A DNA stretch of 64,000 bases from Nostoc foliaceum FACHB-393 (GTDB lineage: Bacteria > Cyanobacteriota > Cyanobacteriia > Cyanobacteriales > Nostocaceae). Both the position numbers and the translations under genes were made by a program. The stretch covers positions 1 to 64,000 of the forward strand of contig NZ_JACJTD010000028.1 of the NCBI RefSeq assembly GCF_014698505.1, given 5' to 3'. How positions within the stretch are numbered: the stretch's first letter is position 1; each line of letters begins with the position of its first letter. Shown here piece after piece: positions 8,770 to 17,900 of the stretch. A model generated the notes under the pieces. That model did not search any database and was not told where the DNA came from. It saw nothing but the letters and a program-made list of their open reading frames with translations.

Positions 8770-10350
8770 ATGTCTAAGGTTCTTGTCTCCGATTCTATTG
8801 ACCAAGCTGGAATTGACATTCTTTCGCAAGTTGCTACCGTTGATGTCAAAATAGGTCTAAAACCAGCAGAACTGATCGAAATTATTGGTGAGTATGACGC
8901 GCTGATGATTCGTTCTAGTACGCGCGTCACCCAAGAAATTATTGAAGCCGGCACCCAGCTAAAAATCATCGGTCGTGCTGGTGTGGGTGTGGATAATGTG
9001 GATGTTCCCGCTGCCACCCGTCGGGGAATTGTCGTAGTCAATTCTCCAGAGGGAAATACAATTGCTGCGGCTGAACACGCGCTAGCGATGATTTTGGCTT
9101 TATCTCGCCACATCCCCGATGCTAACGCTTCGGTGAAACGCGGTGCGTGGGATCGCAATAGTTTTGTCGGCGCGGAAGTCTACAAAAAAACTCTCGGCGT
9201 TGTCGGTTTGGGTAAAATTGGCTCCCATGTTGCGGCTGTAGCTAAGACAATGGGGATGAAACTCCTAGCTTATGACCCTTTTATTTCCACAGAACGAGCC
9301 GAACAACTTGGCTGTCAGTTAGTTGAGCTAGATTTACTCTTCCAGCAAGCAGACTATATCACCCTACACATCCCCAAAACCCCAGAAACCACCCACTTAA
9401 TCAATGCCACAACTCTGGCAAAGATGAAACCCACAGCCCGGATTGTCAACTGCGCTCGTGGTGGGATCATTGATGAAGTAGCTTTAGCAGCAGCTTTGAA
9501 AGCGGGTAAAATCGGCGGTGCAGCCTTGGATGTGTTCGAGTCAGAACCACTGGGTGAATCGGAATTGCGATCGCTAGGTAAAGAAGTTATCCTCACTCCC
9601 CACTTGGGAGCATCTACCGCAGAAGCTCAAGTGAATGTGGCTATTGATGTTGCCGAACAAATCCGGGATGTAATTTTAGGACTACCAGCTCGTTCAGCCG
9701 TCAACATTCCCGGACTCGGCCCCGATGTGTTGGAAGAACTCAAACCTTACATGCAACTAGCAGAAACTCTAGGTAATCTAGTAGGACAGCTAGCTGGCGG
9801 ACGGGTGGAAGTCCTCAATATTCGACTACAAGGGGAACTCGCTACCAACAAAAGTCAGCCTTTGATTGTAGCTGCCCTAAAAGGTTTACTTTACCAAGCT
9901 TTGCGGGAACGAGTAAATTACGTAAATGCCAGCATAGAAGCCAAAGAACGCGGAATTCGAGTGATTGAAACCCGCGATGCTTCCATCAGAGACTATGCGG
10001 GCACACTGCATCTAGAAGCCACGGGTACTTTAGGTACTCACTCTGTCACCGGCGCTTTGTTGGGTGAGCGGGAAATCCACCTGACTGATGTTGACGGTTT
10101 CCCGATTAATGTCCCTCCCAGCAAATATATGCTGTTTACCCTGCACCGCGATATGCCGGGTATTATTGGTAAACTCGGTTCCCTACTCGGCAGTTTCAAT
10201 GTGAATATTGCCAGTATGCAAGTAGGTCGTAAAATCGTCCGTGGTGATGCCGTAATGGCTTTGAGTATAGATGACCCTTTACCTGAGGGCATTTTGGATG
10301 AAATTATAAAAGTCCCTGGTATTCGGGACGCTTATACAGTAACACTATGA
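8770..10350 (+). CDS. serA: D-3-phosphoglycerate dehydrogenase
   Basis: A full-length, 526-residue long-form SerA that oxidises 3-phosphoglycerate to 3-phosphohydroxypyruvate, the first step of serine synthesis, in the cytosol with NAD+. Visible features are the substrate-binding start (VLVSDSIDQAGIDIL), RAGVGVDNVDVPAATRRG with the catalytic-region Arg, the Rossmann fingerprint GVVGLGKIGSHVA (about 143-155), ALDVFESEPL with the catalytic Glu, and TPHLGASTAEAQ with the catalytic His. An allosteric-substrate-binding domain follows (about 310-450), then a C-terminal ACT domain beginning HRDMPGIIGKLGSLLG, the usual site of serine feedback. It is on the same strand as prmA, but a 164-nt repeat-filled gap separates them. 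Confidence 0.97.
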   Translation: MSKVLVSDSIDQAGIDILSQVATVDVKIGLKPAELIEIIGEYDALMIRSSTRVTQEIIEAGTQLKIIGRAGVGVDNVDVPAATRRGIVVVNSPEGNTIAAAEHALAMILALSRHIPDANASVKRGAWDRNSFVGAEVYKKTLGVVGLGKIGSHVAAVAKTMGMKLLAYDPFISTERAEQLGCQLVELDLLFQQADYITLHIPKTPETTHLINATTLAKMKPTARIVNCARGGIIDEVALAAALKAGKIGGAALDVFESEPLGESELRSLGKEVILTPHLGASTAEAQVNVAIDVAEQIRDVILGLPARSAVNIPGLGPDVLEELKPYMQLAETLGNLVGQLAGGRVEVLNIRLQGELATNKSQPLIVAALKGLLYQALRERVNYVNASIEAKERGIRVIETRDASIRDYAGTLHLEATGTLGTHSVTGALLGEREIHLTDVDGFPINVPPSKYMLFTLHRDMPGIIGKLGSLLGSFNVNIASMQVGRKIVRGDAVMALSIDDPLPEGILDEIIKVPGIRDAYTVTL

Positions 10351-10466
10351 GTGCTGAGTGCTGAGTAAATAAAAGTTAGGAGTGAATAATGAGGAGTTAA
10401 AAGTTAAAAACCCCTAACTCCTAACTGATAACTCATAACTCTCTTAACTCTTAAACTCAGCACTCA
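10348..10466. repeat. Inverted repeat between serA and prmA
   Basis: TGAGTGCTGAGT (10348-10359, starting on the serA stop codon) is matched exactly in reverse complement at 10455-10466. Inside are two more opposed words, AGTTAGGAGT and ACTCCTAACT-like. The sequence is made of the short AGTGCTGAG / ACTCCTAAC words common in Nostoc gaps. It could terminate serA transcription. Confidence 0.65.
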
Positions 10467-10514
10467 CCACTCACGATGGGCTGAACGCCCCGCTAGCGCT
10501 AACAGCACTCAAAA

Positions 10515-11435
10515 ATGGCAAACACTTGGTGGGAACTACAGATTTTATGTGAGCCAGACCTAGAAGATTCGATCTTTTGGCGACTGGAAGATTTTGGCTG
10601 TCGGGGAACAGCAAGTGAAAACAAAGGAAATTCATCTTTAGTCAGGGCTTACTTATCGACAATTCAAACACAGCTACTAGATTTGGCAGCGCTGTCGCTG
10701 TGGCTGCGCCAAGATGCCCTCTGTGTAGGAGTTTCATCTCCCTCACTCCAATGGCAGTTAATTGATGAGGAAGATTGGGCGACTAGCTGGAAACAATATT
10801 GGCATCCCCAAGAAATAGGCGATCGCTTCCTAATTAACCCCGCGTGGCTACCATCACCAGAAACAACGGAACGCTTAGTAATTCGTCTTGATCCTGGTGT
10901 AGCATTTGGTACGGGCAACCATGCCACCACTCAACTATGTTTGGAATCCTTGGAAATGCGGCTGAGTGAAGTTCCTCAATCATTTGTGGGTACTAGTGGC
11001 AAACATGAACATCTGGTAATTGCGGATATTGGCTGCGGTTCTGGTATCCTTTCCATTGGGGCGCTGCTACTGGGGGCAGAGAAAGTCTATGCAGTAGATA
11101 ATGACCCTTTGGCGGTGCAATCAACTATCAGCAATGGTGCCTTGAACGACATTAGCCCAGAACGTTTACTACCAGCACTAGGAAGTGTAGACGTTTTGAA
11201 AAAACTGATTGAGAAACCAGTAGATGGTATCGTTTGCAATATTTTGGCTCATGTAATTATTGATTTGGTTCCAGAAATGAGTGCGATCGCTAAACCTGAT
11301 ACTTGGGCTATCTTCAGTGGTATCTTGCTAGAACAATCTAAAGCTGTTGCTGATGCCTTAGAAGAGAATGGTTGGGTAGTTGCAACCCTATGGAAACGAA
11401 AAGAATGGTGTTGCTTGAATGTACGGCGTTCCTAA
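10515..11435 (+). CDS. prmA: Ribosomal protein L11 methyltransferase
   Basis: A 306-residue protein matching PrmA, which trimethylates ribosomal protein L11 using SAM. The N-terminal substrate-recognition part starts ANTWWELQILCEPDLEDSIFWRLE, including the conserved W and E positions. LDPGVAFGTGNHATTQLCLE (about 117-136) is the PrmA linker signature. Motif I is IADIGCGSGILSIGA, followed by VYAVDNDPLAVQ, and CNILAHVIIDL is the NPPY-equivalent active-site motif. C-terminal GWVVATLWKRKEWCCLNVRR is typical, slightly interrupted in wording but complete in length. The start at 10515 gives the canonical N-terminus. Confidence 0.95.
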   Translation: MANTWWELQILCEPDLEDSIFWRLEDFGCRGTASENKGNSSLVRAYLSTIQTQLLDLAALSLWLRQDALCVGVSSPSLQWQLIDEEDWATSWKQYWHPQEIGDRFLINPAWLPSPETTERLVIRLDPGVAFGTGNHATTQLCLESLEMRLSEVPQSFVGTSGKHEHLVIADIGCGSGILSIGALLLGAEKVYAVDNDPLAVQSTISNGALNDISPERLLPALGSVDVLKKLIEKPVDGIVCNILAHVIIDLVPEMSAIAKPDTWAIFSGILLEQSKAVADALEENGWVVATLWKRKEWCCLNVRRS

Positions 11436-12004
11436 CCCAGTAGGTGGTAGTGTACTGTGGCGGAAGTTTCTTGTCATTACCCACATTTTTGTAATAGTCA
11501 AAGTATCCTCCTAACCGAAATCCCGCCCTGCACTGAAGTGCAAGGCTGATAGCCAAAGTCTGCTCCAGTACACTAAAATCATCTGCTCAGTCCGCTTTAG
11601 AGGACTTTAGCTATTAGCCTTGGAGTTTAGGGACTTCCAAATAAAAAAATATACCATCGCTATAGAGGCAGGGGGCAGGGGGCAGGGAGCAGGGGGAGGG
11701 ATAGTCGTAGTGAAGTCCAGAAATTGGATAATTTAATTTCTGGAAGTCCCTTATTCCAAGGCGAGATCGCAACGAAGCGGGGAGAGTCAGATGTGGGAAA
11801 CGACAAGCTTTTTAAGACAAGCGATTTAAGCTTCTTGTCTGATGGTAACTGGATTTTTACCAAGCTTTACTAGAAATTTTAGTCAGACGTAAGGGGACAA
11901 AGTGGATGCTTTGTTTTAACAGGATTCGACTTAAGTATAAATAATCAAGCAATCTGAAGTGACATAATATATAGATTAACCACTATTGACTTTTGAAACC
12001 AGCG
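11436..12004. repeat. Gene-free gap with a 123-bp inverted-repeat element (11629-11751)
   Basis: No gene is seen in this 569-nt gap. AGGGACTTCCA (11629-11639) and its exact reverse complement (11741-11751) delimit a MITE-like unit. Inside it are a GGGGGCAGGGGGCAGGGAGCAGG-type G-rich run (about 11668-11698) and a hairpin with 10-nt arms TCCAGAAATT (11716-11725 and 11735-11744). The same G-rich words recur at about 29705-29745, 42190-42235 and 52928-52965. Confidence 0.6.
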
Positions 12005-13309
12005 ATGAAAGAACGGCTACAAATCCACAAAAAAGCTGACTCATCCGCTTCTAAGTCAGAGCAAGGTCAGTTGCAATCGCACCTGTTAACTACTCACTTT
12101 CAACTTAGCTCCAACAAGCCTATAGTACAGGCAAAAGTAGAGAATCAGAAATTTCAACAGTATCAGTTTGAGGCCACAAAACTCCAAATCCAAGCCAAGC
12201 ATGGTACTATCACGCCAGAGGGACAGGAACGACTCACTGTATTGCAGGCAAAGATGAATGAGTCGTTACAGCAAGGAAAGGAACACTCTTCCCACTTTGG
12301 TCATAACCTGAGCAAAATGGTGATAAAACGTGCTGATAGTGGGTCAATTGCACAAATGCAACCCCTTCGGGAACTACTAATACAGCCAAAACTCACTATT
12401 GGTCAACCAGGAGATCAGTATGAGCAAGAAGCGGATAGAGTAGCTACTTCTGTAGTCAACCAAATTAATCCACCGACTCTGCAAACCCAGGAAGGACAGC
12501 AGACGACCCTAGCAGACACCAGGAACCAACAAGCAAACTCTGAAGAAATATTAGCAGCAAATAACTCAGCAGACAAAAAACAAAAATTTTTACAAGAGTA
12601 CTCACTAGCCAAAACACTAGTAAATGGCATAGACGATACATTACCAGAAGATAAAATACTGGAACAACTATTCAAAAACTTTGGAAATATCCAATTTCAA
12701 TACACAATGGTGAGCAAGAGCCAAGAAACTCTATTAAAAGGCTCTCCAGAAGGAGATTGCCAGACATTAGCCCGTGCTTTTAAAAAAGTTGCAGAAGAAT
12801 ATTTTGGCATCGAGAAAATAACAGTTGAAAGCATCGCCAAACCTTTTTTAAGTGAAGCTGGAGTTACACCATACCAAGGCAAAAAGCCTAATTGTGATGA
12901 TGGTAAGCGCTGGTTTTTCCAAAACCATTATTGGGCTAGCTGGAATGGAAAGGTTTACGATGTTTTATTCCTCAGCCATAAACGAACTGAAGCAGATATG
13001 GCAAAACAGGTGCAACCACTTACATCTATGTTGATGCCTGAGCAAGAGTACTATGAAACAGAAAAAGGAAAAGTTGTATATCCAATTGTCAATAAGTACT
13101 CAACTGTAGAAATTGGGATATTTGAGAAACTGAAAAACTTTGTTAATAATCTTGGTAGGTTTTTCTCCGACAATATGAGTGCGATAATAAATAAAATTCA
13201 GTCTTTGTTTGCCAAAGGTGGAAACAATACTAGTGGTTTTGATTCTTTAATGAGAGAACTAGAAAACGAAAAAACTAGTACTGTGATCTCAAACAATCAA
13301 AATCAATAA
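12005..13309 (+). CDS. DUF4157-leader protein with putative cysteine hydrolase/transglutaminase-like domain (possible eCIS cargo)
   Basis: A 434-residue protein. The N-terminal ~155 residues resemble the leader of cyanobacterial DUF4157 (eCIS-core) proteins: LQIQAKHGTITPEGQERL with a repeating 'LQAKM' pattern, and then LTIGQPGDQYEQEADRVA (about 130-147), the hallmark PxDxYEQEADRVA motif. The HExxH core of DUF4157 is missing. After a polar linker comes a domain with SPEGDCQTLARAF (Cys252), NHYWASWNGKVYDVLF (His308, Asp319), which has the Cys-His-Asp order of a papain/transglutaminase-like hydrolase. DUF4157 proteins are statistically linked to extracellular contractile injection systems, where they act as loaded cargo. 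No eCIS structural genes are in the window. The ATG at 12005 is chosen over the TTG at 11993. Function is inferred. Confidence 0.65.
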   Translation: MKERLQIHKKADSSASKSEQGQLQSHLLTTHFQLSSNKPIVQAKVENQKFQQYQFEATKLQIQAKHGTITPEGQERLTVLQAKMNESLQQGKEHSSHFGHNLSKMVIKRADSGSIAQMQPLRELLIQPKLTIGQPGDQYEQEADRVATSVVNQINPPTLQTQEGQQTTLADTRNQQANSEEILAANNSADKKQKFLQEYSLAKTLVNGIDDTLPEDKILEQLFKNFGNIQFQYTMVSKSQETLLKGSPEGDCQTLARAFKKVAEEYFGIEKITVESIAKPFLSEAGVTPYQGKKPNCDDGKRWFFQNHYWASWNGKVYDVLFLSHKRTEADMAKQVQPLTSMLMPEQEYYETEKGKVVYPIVNKYSTVEIGIFEKLKNFVNNLGRFFSDNMSAIINKIQSLFAKGGNNTSGFDSLMRELENEKTSTVISNNQNQ

Positions 13310-13413
13310 TTCCAGACCTTGATGGTATCGTTAATTGGGTGCGATCGCTCCGCAGACAAAGCCAAATCAGTAATTTTGGTTGTTGATCTATGCGATCGCA
13401 GTAATGCGTCTAC

Positions 13414-13773
13414 TTACTTCAACAAAACCATGCTTTGACGCACAGTACGCTTGCGATCGCTTTTACGAATACCTCCAGCCATCTGATATTCATGGCTATT
13501 GTTACCATATTTATAAGCAATACCACGCAAAATCTTCTCAGAATAGTCTGCTAAATCCTGTTCATTTTCAACGATCTGGGTTAGTAAGACATCAATAGTA
13601 GAGAGGGTGGTATTGTATGCTTCTAGAGATTTTCTGAGGCTTTCGATTTTTTCAGTATAATCTTTGACTGTTAACTTCTCTCCAACATCGAGAGTTGGAC
13701 TAATAGATTTAATGCTTGCTAAACGTATTTCAGCTTTGCCAAGAGTACGTGAATTGCGTTTCGATCTCGCCAT
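13414..13773 (-). CDS. Conserved cyanobacterial hypothetical protein
   Basis: A 119-residue, highly charged, mostly helical protein. The N-terminus is basic (ARSKRNSRTLGKAE), the middle (about 35-80) reads as a coiled coil (YTEKIESLRKSLEAYNTTLS), and the C-terminus has YGNNSHEYQMAGGIRKSDRKR. I recall this MAGG-x-RKSxRKR ending from small conserved cyanobacterial proteins, but I know of no function. There is no signal peptide or membrane helix. It is convergent with the DUF4157 gene and encoded alone. Confidence 0.65.
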   Translation of the reverse strand: MARSKRNSRTLGKAEIRLASIKSISPTLDVGEKLTVKDYTEKIESLRKSLEAYNTTLSTIDVLLTQIVENEQDLADYSEKILRGIAYKYGNNSHEYQMAGGIRKSDRKRTVRQSMVLLK

Positions 13774-13921
13774 AATTAATACTCAATTTCTAAATTACTG
13801 ATAACTCTATAGTGGACAATTGTTGAAGAAGTTGTCATACGTGAAATTGTTGATTTTTCTGAAAAAGTCTAAAACTTGAGTACCTTACAACATTTTTTGC
13901 CAATAAAAACCATATTTATTG

Positions 13922-13948
13922 TTGAGGCACAGCAGTACTGTGCCTCAA
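13922..13948. repeat. Hairpin with 11-bp perfect arms
   Basis: TTGAGGCACAG (13922-13932), a 5-nt loop, then CTGTGCCTCAA (13938-13948), followed by AAAA. It is upstream of, not after, the neighbouring minus-strand gene, so it is not that gene's terminator. Possibly a dispersed palindrome or a small-RNA terminator. Confidence 0.5.
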
Positions 13949-14007
13949 AAGCGTATTCTATTTAAGGGAAGATGCTGTAACACAAGTCTGTTTCTCATAA
14001 CGTCTTG

Positions 14008-14196
14008 GCGGAAGCTGCTACAGACTGCGCAAAACACGGAAACGTGAAAACGGAAGTTCCTACAGGGAAGGCGGAAGCTGCTACAGGCTGCGCGAAACAC
14101 GGAAACGTGAAGACGGAAGTTCCTACAGGGAAGGCGGAAGCTGCTACAGGCTGCGCGAAACACGGAAACGTGAAGACGGAAGTTCCTACAGGGAAG
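14008..14196. repeat. Three tandem copies of a 63-bp unit
   Basis: The unit starts GCGGAAGCTGCTACAG and ends GTTCCTACAGGGAAG, with copies at 14008-14070, 14071-14133 and 14134-14196. Copies 2 and 3 are identical and copy 1 differs at three positions. Because 63 is a multiple of three and no stop codon occurs, open frames exist on both strands, but neither has a credible start or family. It lies in the 737-nt gap before the trypco1-like gene. Confidence 0.9.
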
Positions 14197-14206
14197 AATT
14201 TAAAAA

Positions 14207-14320
14207 TACCCCACCCTAGCCCTCTCCTTGCAAAAGGGAGGGAACTAGATTTCCGGCTTCCCCCCTTTGCAAGGGAGGATTGAGGGGGGTAATTCAACTT
14301 CTGTACACACCGTAGCCAAT
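14207..14320. repeat. Composite interspersed repeat (copy 2)
   Basis: TACCCCACCCTAG (14207) and GAGGGGGGTA (ending 14291) delimit an 85-bp, G/C-rich inverted-repeat element around CTAGATTTCCGG. Next come CTGTACACACCGTAGCC (14301-14317). Reverse-complemented, it matches the block at about 127-194. A related but diverged element sits inside the NACHT gene at about 16003-16086. No gene is seen in the rest of the gap up to 14510. Confidence 0.75.
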
Positions 14321-14510
14321 GCATCGGGCGTATTAAGGCGGGTAATTTAGCAGTAATTGATTTCCGGCTGCAAAGCTAATTGCTCTTACTAGCAATGCGA
14401 TACCCAAATCTAATTTTACCAGCAATGCATAGATCCAAAGCGGAAAACTAGAAATTGAGCAACATTTGGTAAAGTATAGATGCTCAAGGTAATACAGTAA
14501 TAATACACGT

Positions 14511-14891
14511 ATGTCAGCAAAGATAACAGAAATTATTGGTTCCGATGGAGAAAAAATCTATATTCAATACGATGACGCTGATACTGATGAATTGCAAGCC
14601 GTTGGATATATTGACGACATCCAAGAAAGGTCAGAAAGGCTACAAAAAATGATGATTAGTACGGTACGCAATTATTCTGGACTGATACTCAATAGCGTGA
14701 AGCAAGGGATAACTGATAAAGCACCAAGTAAAGTGACGATGGAATTTGGCTTGCAAGCTGGAGGAGAAACAGGAGTTCCTTTTGTGACTAAGGGAAGCGC
14801 ACAAGCTAATGTGAAGGTAACAATTGAGTGGGATTTAAGTCAGGGAAAATCACCACAGAAACCCGACAGGCTAAACCCTGCGGCTACATAA
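14511..14891 (+). CDS. Trypco1-like (CU044_2847 family) small protein, partner of the downstream trypsin-NACHT protein
   Basis: A 126-residue protein with short beta-rich segments: ITEIIGSDGEKIYIQYDDAD at the start, a central helix (ERLQKMMISTVRNYSGLI), then a segment PSKVTMEFGLQAGGETGVPFVTKGSAQANVKVTIEWDL (written here in outline: VTMEFGLQAGGE, then ANVKVTIEWDL). That combination of GE.(I/V).(I/V)...D plus V.(M/L)EFG(L)....G......G.A...V...W is, as I recall, the trypsin-co-occurring domain 1. These domains are found beside trypsin-like proteases in predicted NTPase conflict systems. It sits 75 nt upstream of the trypsin-NACHT gene on the same strand, which supports the pairing. Biochemical role unknown; proposed as a sensor or substrate for the protease. 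Confidence 0.68.
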   Translation: MSAKITEIIGSDGEKIYIQYDDADTDELQAVGYIDDIQERSERLQKMMISTVRNYSGLILNSVKQGITDKAPSKVTMEFGLQAGGETGVPFVTKGSAQANVKVTIEWDLSQGKSPQKPDRLNPAAT

Positions 14892-14892
14892 G

Positions 14893-14914
14893 TTTAATCC
14901 GCTTGCGCGGACTA
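14893..14914. repeat. Short hairpin between the trypco1-like and NACHT genes
   Basis: TTTAATCCGC and GCGGACTAAA pair with one mismatch across a short loop. It may be a dispersed palindrome; it could also modulate read-through into the protease-NACHT gene. Confidence 0.45.
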
Positions 14915-14966
14915 AAATCTTTGCTCAGAATCACAGTTTTAAGCCATTTTTAGAATATTTCACCAA

Positions 14967-17900
14967 ATGAGCAATTACACCCTGGATGAATTGAGAGAAT
15001 CAATGGTCAAAATCCTCGATTCTAATGGGGGTACTGTTGGTTCTGGGTTTATTATTCGTGCTGATGGTTATCTTGTTACCTGTCATCACGTTATCTATTT
15101 GTTGGATGCACTCAGAGTAGAATATCAAGGACAAGTTTATGCGGCGGAGTGGTGCAAAGAATTCTCAAATTTAGAAGTAGATATTGCGATTTTAAAAATA
15201 GATGTTGAGTCTGCTAAGGCGGTTCCACTTATTAATCCTAAACATCTATCAACATCAGTAAAAGTCTTTGGTTTTCCGCCAGCAAAAAAGGCTAATTTCC
15301 CGGAAGGATTTGATGTTTTTGCCCAAAGTATTCGTGCTAGTGCGCCTTTGAATGTAGCTTCAACTTATACAATTAAGAATCAAAATGGAATAAAGTTTAA
15401 TAATCCCTGGAATAAGCTTCCACCGGAAAATTCTACGTTTTTGTCCCACCAACTTGATGCAAAGGTTGAATCGGGAAGTAGTGGCGGTGCCGTTTTGGCT
15501 GAAGAGTTGGGCGGTGTGGTGGGAGTGATTCAATGCAGTAAAAGCGATGCAAGTTATGTAATTCGCTGGGATAATCTTCTTGATAGCTTAGATAAGCTAG
15601 AATTAGAACCAGAGAAAAATGCTGTTTGCAACTTTTTGGCAGATATTGAAGAATATTTTAAAGATATTAAACTGTTCCATACTAAAGAAAAAATTATCCT
15701 AAAAGAGCAATATATCCCGATTCAAGTAACTCTAGAAAGAAAATACAAACATGAAATAGAAACAAGTTGGGCATATACAGAAGGTGAGGCAGAATTTAAG
15801 CGTCTCTATGCCATGAAAGGTTTTGATGAGGAATTGCAAAAGAGAAAAGAAGAGGAAACAAAGCGAGTTGTTGTTGACTGGGAAGAGGCAAAAAAAGAAA
15901 ACCAAAAAATTATGGTTTTGGCTGACCCAGGTATGGGAAAATCTACCTTATTAAGGATGGAAACTGGGTTAATTGCTCGTGAGGAAAGGGAGAAATTAAG
16001 AAACCTCTCCCCCAACCCCTCCCCTACAAGGGTAGGGGAGCAAGACACGCCTTTGCTTACAAGGGGAGGGGGCTGGGGGGTTAGGTCAAAATTAGGTGTA
16101 AATGATGTAATATTTCCGTTGTTTTTGCGCTTATCTGATTTGGCTGAAGCTGAGGGAGAAATTATTGATGCTATTCCTCGAATTATTGAGAGAGATTATC
16201 CAAAAACAGCAAAATCTATCAAAGATTTATTAGGAGAGAAATTAAAGAATGGTAAATGTCTTTTACTTTTAGACGCTTTGGATGAAGTTCCACAACAATA
16301 TCGCCTTCGTTTAAAAGAAAGGCTCAACCGTTTTCTGAAAAATTATAACTGTTCAATTATTTGTACTTCCAGAATTGTCGGTTATGGTGGTGCTTTTGTA
16401 GATAGTGCTAAGGAAGTTGAAATTGTTCCTTTTAGTCAAAAGCAAACAGAAGCATATATTCAAATTTGGTTTAAAAATGCGGCTGGTTATATTGAGGATG
16501 ATTCTGTTTCCGCAGAAGGGCTGATTGTTGAAATACAAAAGAAACCACAAATTGCTGGTTTAGCACAAAATCCCCTACTTTTATCTTTGCTATGTAGCTT
16601 GTATCAAACTAAAGGGCTAACACTTCCCGCACGTCGCGCCCAAGTTTATAAAAAAGCTGTAGATTATATGTTAAGTCAATGGAGGGATGATAATAATCGA
16701 TTATCCCCCGAAAATGTAATTGCTAAAAAGAAGTTATTGGCTGATTTGGCATATAAGTTTAGCAGTGAAGGCAAAGAAGTTTTTTCTCGGAATGAATTGC
16801 ATAAGGTAATTGAAGAATCTTTAAATAAGCAAGAAATCCGCGATTTCCGAAATCAAACTACTGAAGAATTAATTAAAGAACTTTCGGAAGCAGATGGAAT
16901 TATTCAAAAGCTTGCACGAAAAGGAGAGCAATATTTATTTTTACATCGCACCTTTCAGGAATATTTCACAGCATATTATCTTAATGAAACCATTGAAAAT
17001 GATAAGACTGATGGTATTGCTTTAGCAAAAAAACTATTTTGGGGATATGATTCTCATGAAACTTTGACTTTATTGGCGAGTTTAATGAAAAATCCCATGC
17101 TGTTGATAGAAGCGTTGTTTAAAGAAAAAGATGATATTTTTCGGACGCTGTTATTATTGGCGGGGAGATGTATTGTTGAAGTTCAGCAGAATGGAGAAGC
17201 TTCTGGTGGAATCAGCCAAAAACCAAAATTAATTGCCGAGATAATCAACAAGATTTACAAGTTTTGGCGACGTTACCCCAAAGCTATTTTTATTGAATCG
17301 GTTGTAGTGGCATTGGGAAAAGTCAATTCGCAGATGTCTCAGAAATTAATCGCCGCCCTCAAGGACTCTGAATCATACGTGAGATACTACGCGGCAGAGG
17401 CTTTGGGTAAAATTGGCAATGCAGAAGCTGTGCCGGAATTAATCGCCGCCCTCAAGGACTCTGAATCTGACGTGAGACGCTACGCGGCATCGGCTTTGGG
17501 TAATATTGGCGCAGAAGCTGTGCCGGAATTAATCGCCGCTCTCAAGGACTCTGAATCTGACGTGAGACGCTACGTGGCAGAGGTTTTGGGTAAAATTGGC
17601 AATGCAGAAGCTGTGCCGGAATTAATCGCCGCTCTCAAGGACTCTGAATCTGACGTGAGACGCTACGCGGCAGAGGTTTTGGGTAAAATTGGCAATGCAG
17701 AAGCTGTGCCGGAATTAATCGCCGCCCTCAAGGACTCTGAATCATACGTGAGATACTACGCGGCATCGGCTTTGGGTAAAATTGGCAATGCAGAAGCTGT
17801 GCCGGAATTAATCGCCGCCCTCAAGGACTCTGAATCATACGTGAGATGCTACGCGGCAGAGGCTTTGGGTAAAATTGGCAATGCAGAAGCGTTAAACAAA

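Noticed and set aside
14008..17890. Regularly spaced repeats as a possible CRISPR array (14008-14196, 17346-17890)
   Set aside because: Units are contiguous with no unique spacers, and the second set is coding for HEAT repeats. No cas genes are present.
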